Below, piece by piece: positions 1-5,298 of a stretch of 6,207 nt of DNA; the first letter of the stretch is position 1; each line of letters starts with the position of its first letter. The stretch lies in the NCBI GenBank assembly GCA_020050695.1, contig JAGVKI010000268.1, positions 1 through 6,207 on the forward strand. Direction: 5' to 3'. Below the pieces are notes generated by a model. That model was given only the letters and a program-made list of their open reading frames with translations, made no database searches and was not told the origin of the DNA. Both the position numbers and the translations under genes were made by a program. Origin of the DNA: Alphaproteobacteria bacterium (GTDB taxonomy: Bacteria; Pseudomonadota; Alphaproteobacteria; Rickettsiales; SXRF01).

Positions 1-1290
1 AGGATTCTCCAGGCTGAATGTTTCCGAATTATCGTTATATGCAAAGAGTTCTGCGTAACGTGCCCAGCTGGTCACTGCGGTGAGCGCCTCGTCGGCGTCC
101 TGCTCAGCCATATGGTCTTCCAGGCGCGCAAGGAAACGGATGCGCGGCGCCTGGTTATCCGGGCGCTCCTGAAGCACGCGCTGGATATAAGCGCTTAAGG
201 GAACGTTCTGGATAAGATGCTCGGCAAATATCTGTTTGCGCTTTTGCGTGTCGGAATCCACGAATTGCTTGGCAACCGGCGTCAGGTGAATATCACCTTC
301 GGCAATGTCCGCGAATTTCAGCAGGCGCAGCGTATCGAGCAGATGCATGATCTCCTCACTGCCTAGGCCGAAGGCCTGGTCGAGTTCCGGAAGATCGGCA
401 CGCCCGTGATAGGGCGCCGCAGCAAGCGCCTCCATCATACCTGACAGCTGGTTGGGCGATACATGCACCAGCTTTTCATACATGCTGATTTCCTGCGCGG
501 CAGCTGCCATGCTGACACCTTGTTTCTGCCTGCCGCTGGTCATCAGGCGGTAGATATATTCCACCATGTTGCGAAACGCCACCGACTCACGGTCACGCGG
601 GTGCGGCATATCCACACGTATCTCTTCCTTGATACGCCCCGGGTTGGATGCGAACAGTAAAATACGGTCGCACATCAGCACTGCTTCTTCGATATTATGC
701 GTCACCAGCAGCACGGATTTAAGGGGAATCCTGCGCTCGTTCCATAACTCGATAAAGTCGGTTTTCAGCGTCTCTGCCGTCAGTACGTCCAGAGCGGAGA
801 ATGCTTCGTCCATCAGCAAAATAGTCGGGTTGACCACCAGCGCGCGCGCAAAGCCCACACGCTGTTTCATGCCACCTGAAAGTTCGCGCGGGTACGCCGA
901 TTCATAGCCATCAAGGCCGATAAGGTCGATCGCTTCAAGGGCGCGTTTGCGGATTTCTTTTTCAGGAAGACGCAGCGCCTCCAGCCCCAGTTCCACATTT
1001 TCCAGCACGGTCAGCCATGGAAATAATGCAAAGGTCTGGAACACCATGGCGATGCCATGCGAATCATGCGACGGCGGCGTTTCATGGAATATCACATCGC
1101 CCAGGCTGGGCGGCATAAGGCCTGCGATAATGCGCAGCAGCGTCGATTTACCTGAGCCGGATTTACCGAGCAGGCCTACGATCTCGCGCTCTTTCAAGGT
1201 AAGGTCGATACCCTCCAGCACTTTCAGGTCACGGCCTTCCTGCTTATGGAAAGATTTGGTAACGCCAGCCAGTTGCAGAATATTTGTCAT
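1..1290 (-). CDS. ABC importer ATPase, nitrate/sulfonate/taurine class, with C-terminal AAA-associated domain (3' end cut by window edge)
   Basis: This is the cytoplasmic ATPase that would power the permease encoded just upstream. The frame is open for 430 codons, from an ATG at 1288-1290 to the left edge. Visible motifs are Walker A GKSGSGKST (residues 42-50), Q-loop Q85, signature LSGGM (137-141), Walker B with D161/E162, and H-loop H198, so the ATPase core looks intact. The Q-loop region reads FQTFALFPWLTV, as in NitT/TauT/SsuB-type ATPases. From about residue 275 a second domain begins, rich in short helices, resembling the AAA-associated C-terminal domain found on a subset of these ATPases. 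The last visible residues (FSLEN) resemble the usual end of this roughly 430-440-residue family, so probably only a few codons are missing. The start is 7 bases after the permease stop. A GAGGG ribosome site (1295-1299) overlaps that stop, which suggests translational coupling. The substrate is unknown. Confidence 0.93.
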   Translation of the reverse strand, partial: MTNILQLAGVTKSFHKQEGRDLKVLEGIDLTLKEREIVGLLGKSGSGKSTLLRIIAGLMPPSLGDVIFHETPPSHDSHGIAMVFQTFALFPWLTVLENVELGLEALRLPEKEIRKRALEAIDLIGLDGYESAYPRELSGGMKQRVGFARALVVNPTILLMDEAFSALDVLTAETLKTDFIELWNERRIPLKSVLLVTHNIEEAVLMCDRILLFASNPGRIKEEIRVDMPHPRDRESVAFRNMVEYIYRLMTSGRQKQGVSMAAAAQEISMYEKLVHVSPNQLSGMMEALAAAPYHGRADLPELDQAFGLGSEEIMHLLDTLRLLKFADIAEGDIHLTPVAKQFVDSDTQKRKQIFAEHLIQNVPLSAYIQRVLQERPDNQAPRIRFLARLEDHMAEQDADEALTAVTSWARYAELFAYNDNSETFSLENP

Positions 1291-1297
1291 CGCACCC

Positions 1298-3076
1298 TCA
1301 ATCAAAACGTAATTTCTTAGCCGACATAATGTATAATGGCCGCCAGAAAAAGCGGTTGAACAATACGACCGTCAGCGCCATAACGCCAACGCCCAGTACC
1401 GTATGTGCGAAGTCGCCGCGCTGCGTCATGTTGGCAATATACGCGCCAAGGCCAATTGCTTCATAGCGCACATCGCCCCAGCTTACCACTTCCGATACGA
1501 TGCTGGCATTCCACGCGCCGCCGCTGGCGTTGAGCGCGCCGGTCAGATAGTACGGGAAAATACCGGGCAATATAATGCGCTTCCACAGCAGCCAGCCGCG
1601 CACATGCAGGTTGCGTGACACTTCGCGCAGGTCATTGGGGAAAGCCGATGCCGCCGCGATGACGTTGAATAGAATATACCACTGCGTGCCCAGGATCATC
1701 AGCGGTGAAAGCCAGATGTTGGGCGTAAGCCCGTAATGGCTGATCAGCATCACCGCCACCGGGAAAAACAGGTTAGCCGGGAACGCCGCAAGGAACTGCG
1801 CGAGCGGCTGCACAATCTGCGCGTAGCGGGGACGAAAACCAATATACACGCCCAGCGGCACCCACACCAGCGATGCCAGCGCAATCAACACCATTACGCG
1901 TAGCAATGTCACAAGCGCAAGCAGCATCACATGCCCAAGCTCCTGCCATGTTACACTGGTATTGAGAAAAGAGATCACCTGCCACACCGCCACCAGACCG
2001 GCCAGCGTCAGCAGCACATACCAGAGCGTATCAATGATGCGGGCCTCTTTTACGCTGATGCTGCGCGGTGCAACAGCAGGACGCGCAAATGGCAGGCGCA
2101 TGGCCTTACCCGCCAGCCATGCCACCGGTGCAAACAGCTTGCGCGCATAGCGGCTTTTGATGAACAGGTTGCGCACCCAGGAATAAGGCGCTTCCTGGCT
2201 TGCCGTCATTTCATAGCGGAACTTGTCCGACCATGCCACCAGCGGGCGGAACAACAACTGGTCATACAGCAAAATCACTACCGTCATCGTTGCAATGGCC
2301 CAGCCGATAGCGCCTAAATCGCGCTGTTCAATGGCCAGGGCAATATAAGAGCCGATACCCGGCAGCGTGATTTTCTGGTTACCCACCGTGATCGCTTCGG
2401 ACGCAACGACAAAGAACCAGCCGCCCGACATGGAAATCATGGTGTTCCACACCAGACCCGGCATGGCAAAGGGCAGTTCCATTTTCCAGAATTTCTGCCA
2501 GCCTGACAGGCGGAACATATTGGCCGCTTCATCCATCTCACCCGGCACGCTCTTAAGCGACTGGTACAGGCTGAAGGTCATGTTCCATGCCTGCGAGGTG
2601 AAGATCGCAAAAATGGCCGCGCATTCCACACCCAGCATACTACCGGGAAACAGCGCAATAAAACCCGTGAGGGTAAATGAGATATAACCAAGGACAGGCA
2701 CCGATTGCAAGACATCGAGAATCGGGATCATGATCTGGCCTGCCTTACGGCTTTTAGCCGCGGCAGTCGCATAGAGCAGCGTAAACAGAAGCGACGCCAG
2801 CACCGCAATGAGCATACGCAGCGTGGTGCGCATGGCATATTCCGGCAAGTTGGAAATATCAAGGCTGATGGGGGTTTGTTTTAGCACCCCAATAGGGGCG
2901 GACATTTCCATCATACCCCAGGCCACATACATGAGGAACGCCACCACAATCGCAAAGGCCAGCGTATCAAACCAGAAATTGCGTACAGCCTTGCGCGGCG
3001 CGAGCAAAGACCCGCCAGTGCCACTGACACTAGCGATACGGGTAACAATGCGTTCTGAGATGCGCAAATCCTGCAA
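1298..3076 (-). CDS. ABC importer permease with two fused inner-membrane permease domains (duplicated anion-type permease)
   Basis: This 592-residue membrane protein would form the whole channel of an importer in one chain. A first membrane segment lies at about residues 36-56. Two permease domains follow, at about 80-280 and 380-585. Each carries the cytoplasmic loop that docks the ATPase: DEAANMFRLSGWQKFWKMEL (182-201) and LREVSRNLHVRGWLLWKRI (483-501). The halves align by eye after these loops too (SGGWFF versus SGGAWN; GIGSYIA versus GLGAYIA; LLFRPL versus FFWRPL), showing an internal duplication. The architecture matches the 'duplicated permease component' of ABC anion transporters. The second docking loop has lost the EAA residues but keeps the glycine. 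The start is a TTG at 3074-3076. It has AAGGAG six bases upstream, no ATG or GTG lies between it and the upstream in-frame stop, and the next ATG would remove most of the N-terminal region. No substrate-binding protein gene adjoins it in this window. The substrate is not predictable. Confidence 0.92.
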   Translation of the reverse strand: MQDLRISERIVTRIASVSGTGGSLLAPRKAVRNFWFDTLAFAIVVAFLMYVAWGMMEMSAPIGVLKQTPISLDISNLPEYAMRTTLRMLIAVLASLLFTLLYATAAAKSRKAGQIMIPILDVLQSVPVLGYISFTLTGFIALFPGSMLGVECAAIFAIFTSQAWNMTFSLYQSLKSVPGEMDEAANMFRLSGWQKFWKMELPFAMPGLVWNTMISMSGGWFFVVASEAITVGNQKITLPGIGSYIALAIEQRDLGAIGWAIATMTVVILLYDQLLFRPLVAWSDKFRYEMTASQEAPYSWVRNLFIKSRYARKLFAPVAWLAGKAMRLPFARPAVAPRSISVKEARIIDTLWYVLLTLAGLVAVWQVISFLNTSVTWQELGHVMLLALVTLLRVMVLIALASLVWVPLGVYIGFRPRYAQIVQPLAQFLAAFPANLFFPVAVMLISHYGLTPNIWLSPLMILGTQWYILFNVIAAASAFPNDLREVSRNLHVRGWLLWKRIILPGIFPYYLTGALNASGGAWNASIVSEVVSWGDVRYEAIGLGAYIANMTQRGDFAHTVLGVGVMALTVVLFNRFFWRPLYIMSAKKLRFD

Positions 3077-3082
3077 GGGCGG

Positions 3083-3088
3083 CTCCTT
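3083..3088 (-). promoter_or_regulatory. Strong ribosome binding site that fixes a TTG start for the permease
   Basis: The minus strand reads AAGGAG here, a near-perfect Shine-Dalgarno core, followed by six bases and then TTG. No in-frame ATG or GTG lies between the TTG and the upstream in-frame stop, so this site is the main reason to accept the rare start codon. Confidence 0.75.
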
Positions 3089-3111
3089 GGCTAGGGGTTT
3101 GATGCCATACC

Positions 3112-3139
3112 GTTAGAGGGTGCAACGACGGTTTGTCAA
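3112..3139 (-). promoter_or_regulatory. Predicted sigma70-type promoter for the importer operon
   Basis: On the minus strand a perfect -35 hexamer TTGACA (3134-3139) is followed after 16 bases by TCTAAC (3112-3117), which matches the -10 consensus at four of six positions. Initiation would fall near 3105, giving a leader of about 28 bases that includes the AAGGAG ribosome site. The -35 box overlaps that of the divergent CDF promoter. This is sequence inference only. Confidence 0.5.
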
Positions 3140-3161
3140 TCCTTCATTTTCTTGCTATAGC
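3133..3161 (+). promoter_or_regulatory. Predicted sigma70-type promoter for the CDF gene
   Basis: TTGTCA (3133-3138) and TATAGC (3156-3161) are separated by exactly 17 bases; each is close to the sigma70 consensus. Initiation is expected about 3166-3169, directly before the ATG at 3170. That leaves essentially no 5' leader and no room for a ribosome binding site, so the transcript is predicted to be leaderless or to have one to a few leader bases. Confidence 0.6.
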
Positions 3162-3162
3162 A
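3153..3162. repeat. Perfect 10-base palindrome over the -10 box of the CDF promoter
   Basis: TGCTATAGCA is its own reverse complement and contains the whole predicted -10 element. It could be half of an operator for a metal-responsive repressor, but a 10-base palindrome in a region this size can also arise by chance. No regulator gene is visible in the window. Confidence 0.35.
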
Positions 3163-3166
3163 TAGA

Positions 3167-3178
3167 CTTATGCATAAG
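3167..3178. repeat. Perfect 12-base palindrome spanning the CDF transcription and translation start
   Basis: CTTATGCATAAG is its own reverse complement and includes the ATG at 3170-3172. A repressor bound here would block initiation, and in RNA the self-complementary stretch could affect start-codon access. Roughly one such palindrome is expected by chance in the whole window, so its significance rests on its position next to the promoter and close to a second palindrome. Confidence 0.4.
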
Positions 3179-4108
3179 CATTGCGACCACGACCACCATT
3201 CCCATGATCACCATGGCCATAATCACGCGCACAGCAAGGATTATGGGCGTATTTTCCTGTGGGGCATACTGCTCAACAGCGCTTTCATCGCCAGCGAACT
3301 TTATTACGGCTTTGCCTCGCATTCGCTCGCTCTGATTGCCGATGCCGGCCATAACGCCAGCGACGTAGCTGGCCTGCTGCTGGCATGGGGCGCATGGGCG
3401 CTTGGCCGCAAAAAACCTTCCGGACGCTACACTTACGGGCTGCAAAGCGCATCCATCATGGCAACACTCGCTAATGCCCTGTTGCTGCTTGCTGCGGTGG
3501 GTGCCATTGCCTGGGAAGCCGCCCAGCGCTTTTCCGAGCCTGCACTGCCACAAACCAGCGTCATGATGCTGGTTGCCTTCATTGGCATTATCATAAACGG
3601 CGCCACCGCCTGGCTGCTGCATGGCAGCCATAAGCAGGACATGAACATGCGCGGCGCCTATCTGCACATGCTGGCCGATGCGGGAATCTCACTTGGGGTA
3701 GTGCTCTCCGGCGCGCTTATTATGGCAACCGGCTGGCTATGGGTCGATCCCGCCATCAGCATTGTGATTGCCTTGCTCATTGTAGTTGGCACATGGCGGC
3801 TGCTGCGTGACTCGGCAGCACTGGCACTGCACGGCGTTCCGCGCAATATCGATATTGAAGAGGTCAAATCCTTCATTAAAAACCAGCCCGGTATTGCGCA
3901 GGTGCATGACCTGCATATCTGGGCAATGAGCACCACCAGCATTGCGCTGTCAGCGCATCTGCTCATGCCTGCCGGACATCCGGGTGATGGATTTATCCAT
4001 ACGCTTACCCACGCATTGGCGGAAAAATTCCATATTGATCACGCCACATTACAGATTGAAACCAGCAGCAATGCAAAAGACTGCATGCTGTCCAGCCACG
4101 CGGATTAA
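3170..4108 (+). CDS. Cation diffusion facilitator (CDF) family metal efflux transporter, zinc-type (CzcD/ZitB-like)
   Basis: The 312-residue product is predicted to export Zn2+ (perhaps also Cd2+ or Co2+) from the cytoplasm in exchange for protons, as an inner-membrane dimer. The N-terminus is metal-binding in character: 11 histidines and one cysteine in the first 22 residues. About six membrane helices follow (roughly 26-48, 52-78, 92-118, 128-150, 158-187, 190-210). The transport site is visible as HNASD (H61, D65) in helix 2 and HMLAD (H166, D170) in helix 5. This two-His, two-Asp set is typical of zinc-selective members. The cytoplasmic C-terminal domain (about 215-300) carries the family patterns VHDLHIW and HATLQIE. 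Length is normal for the family. An in-frame TAG at 3158-3160 excludes a start further upstream. No Shine-Dalgarno sequence precedes the ATG, which fits a leaderless mRNA. The gene is divergent from the importer operon and ends 15 bases from the EAL gene. Exact metal range cannot be read from sequence. Confidence 0.95.
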   Translation: MHKHCDHDHHSHDHHGHNHAHSKDYGRIFLWGILLNSAFIASELYYGFASHSLALIADAGHNASDVAGLLLAWGAWALGRKKPSGRYTYGLQSASIMATLANALLLLAAVGAIAWEAAQRFSEPALPQTSVMMLVAFIGIIINGATAWLLHGSHKQDMNMRGAYLHMLADAGISLGVVLSGALIMATGWLWVDPAISIVIALLIVVGTWRLLRDSAALALHGVPRNIDIEEVKSFIKNQPGIAQVHDLHIWAMSTTSIALSAHLLMPAGHPGDGFIHTLTHALAEKFHIDHATLQIETSSNAKDCMLSSHAD

Positions 4109-4123
4109 ATAGGTTTTTGGAAA

Positions 4124-5185
4124 TTAAAGGGCGCCGCGCTTTAGCGCTACTTCCACTGGCAGTGGCGGCGAGAATAAATAGCCCTGGAATAAATCGACAT
4201 TGAGCAGCTTGAGCGACTGGTACATCGGGTCGGTTTCCACGCCCTCGCCTATCACCGTGCAACCGGAAGCATGCGCAATTTCTACAATATCCTGTATCAC
4301 GCTGCGGCTTTGCGGTTCTGCGATTTTATGCACCAGCTGCATATCGATTTTGACAAAATCGGGGCGGATTTCACTAAACAAACGCTGCATGCTTTTGACG
4401 GATTCAATATCGTCCAGCGCAATGGAATAACCGCAGGTACGCGCGTATTCGCATACATTTTTCAAATGGCCAATATCATGCGGCAGTTCCGATTTGGTAA
4501 AATCGAGCACAATATGCTTGGGCAAAATACCAAAGCTTTTAACCGTCTCGGCAAGCCCTTCGAGATATACCGCTGGACGGTGGATAAACCCAGGGAAGAA
4601 ATTGATGAACAGGAAGCCATTAAACTGGCTGGACATGAAGGTTTTAATCGCCTGCACCTGAAGGTGACGGTCGATCATATACTCAATACCCAGCGCCTTG
4701 CTGGCAGTTACAATGCGGTCACCGGCAATCACCGTGCCGTCATGCTGGATCACGCGTGCGAAGGACTCATAGCCGAATACCTTGTCATTACTACTGAGCA
4801 CCGGCTGCAGGTAGCACAGGATACGCCCTTCCATCAGCGCATCGCCCAGCCACAGGCTTTCGGCAATCGCCTGCGTTGCCATAACAGACTGGCGCTTGAT
4901 AAAAGCGTCATCCATCAGTTCTTCGCCAGGCACAAGCGCCACCTCTACAATGGCATCGGCATTATGTTCGGTAAGCACTTCATAGACACGGTCCCACGCA
5001 TCCTTCCACTGCCTGCTTGTCCTGCCGCCATACGCTGCAGAGCCGCCAGAAAGGGGCTTAAGCCCTACCTGTTGCAGCGCCTGAATAAGGGCTGGTGCAA
5101 GTGCCGCACGGCCATAGATGATGATCCAGTAATGCTCATGCTGGTGCCATGCGAGATTAAACTTCTTCTGAAAATTTTCAGACAT
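4124..5185 (-). CDS. EAL-domain protein with degenerate active site and unrecognised N-terminal region
   Basis: EAL domains hydrolyse the second messenger c-di-GMP; degenerate ones often act as c-di-GMP sensors or protein-binding modules. In this 353-residue protein the domain spans about residues 120-350. Conserved positions present are E140 (ESF in place of EAL), N195 (FINFFP), D258/D259 (ALDDI), K279 (FVKID), E314 (GEGVET) and Q334 (QGYLF). Changes are D228 for the usual glutamate and K231 for the second glutamate of the ExTE motif (LDFTKS here), and DDIESVKS in place of the DDFG-T/S-G-YSS loop 6. Those last two elements normally work together, so activity is probably weak or absent. Residues 1-115 are soluble-looking and match no domain I recognise. 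No membrane helix, signal peptide or GGDEF domain is seen, so it is probably cytoplasmic. The ATG at 5183-5185 has only a weak AGG nine bases upstream. The gene lies tail-to-tail with the CDF gene. Confidence 0.9.
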   Translation of the reverse strand: MSENFQKKFNLAWHQHEHYWIIIYGRAALAPALIQALQQVGLKPLSGGSAAYGGRTSRQWKDAWDRVYEVLTEHNADAIVEVALVPGEELMDDAFIKRQSVMATQAIAESLWLGDALMEGRILCYLQPVLSSNDKVFGYESFARVIQHDGTVIAGDRIVTASKALGIEYMIDRHLQVQAIKTFMSSQFNGFLFINFFPGFIHRPAVYLEGLAETVKSFGILPKHIVLDFTKSELPHDIGHLKNVCEYARTCGYSIALDDIESVKSMQRLFSEIRPDFVKIDMQLVHKIAEPQSRSVIQDIVEIAHASGCTVIGEGVETDPMYQSLKLLNVDLFQGYLFSPPLPVEVALKRGAL

Positions 5186-5226
5186 GCATGGATACCTGTG
5201 TTCGCATGGAAATAGGAAGGAAATGA

Positions 5227-5243
5227 ATTATATAAGTATAGCA
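5227..5243 (-). promoter_or_regulatory. Predicted promoter of the EAL gene (extended -10 and overlapping TATAAT)
   Basis: In the AT-rich gap the minus strand reads TGCTATACT (5235-5243), an extended -10 element, and just downstream a perfect TATAAT (5227-5232). No good -35 box sits at the right distance from either, which is usual for extended -10 promoters. Initiation near 5220-5228 would give a leader of about 35-43 bases. This suggests the EAL gene is transcribed separately from the ABC exporter upstream. Confidence 0.45.
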
Positions 5244-5262
5244 GTGGTTTATTACTATTTTC

Positions 5263-5298
5263 TTAAAACAGTCAGGAACGCTTAAGCCGCTGTTTTAA
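5263..5298 (-). terminator. Weak hairpin at the end of the ABC exporter gene, possible terminator
   Basis: Perfect 9-base arms, TTAAAACAG (5263-5271) and CTGTTTTAA (5290-5298), flank an 18-base loop that contains the exporter's stop codon. In the minus-strand RNA the 3' arm is U-rich, and GAAAAUAG follows. The stem has only two G-C pairs and the loop is long, so it would be a poor intrinsic terminator. An incidental repeat is equally possible. Confidence 0.3.

Noticed and set aside
186..199. TAAGCGCTTA palindrome within the ATPase gene
   Set aside because: A single 10-base palindrome inside a coding region, not near any gene start and not repeated nearby. This is expected by chance.
566..907. 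Plus-strand open frame of 113 codons inside the ATPase gene
   Set aside because: It lies opposite a clearly coding ATPase frame with all family motifs, and its product is rich in serine and arginine with no recognisable domain. It is a shadow frame.
3155..3667. Minus-strand open frame of 170 codons opposite the CDF gene
   Set aside because: Its product has no recognisable motif, while the plus-strand frame has membrane helices and both HxxxD sites of a CDF transporter.
4122..4138. GC-rich stretch at the CDF/EAL junction as a bidirectional terminator
   Set aside because: The possible stems are short and interrupted by mismatches, and neither strand has a proper T-run following.
4153..4165. 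CCACTG-G-CAGTGG inverted repeat near the 3' end of the EAL gene
   Set aside because: It lies inside the coding region, about 30 bases before the stop, with no T-run after it on either strand. It is better explained by codons for the PLPVEV segment than by a terminator.
4271..5215. Plus-strand open frame of 314 codons opposite the EAL gene
   Set aside because: It is unusually long for an antisense frame, but the minus-strand frame carries the conserved EAL-family residues. The plus-strand product shows no domain, repeats or hydrophobic pattern, and I see no ribosome site at its start. Codon bias of the real gene explains it.
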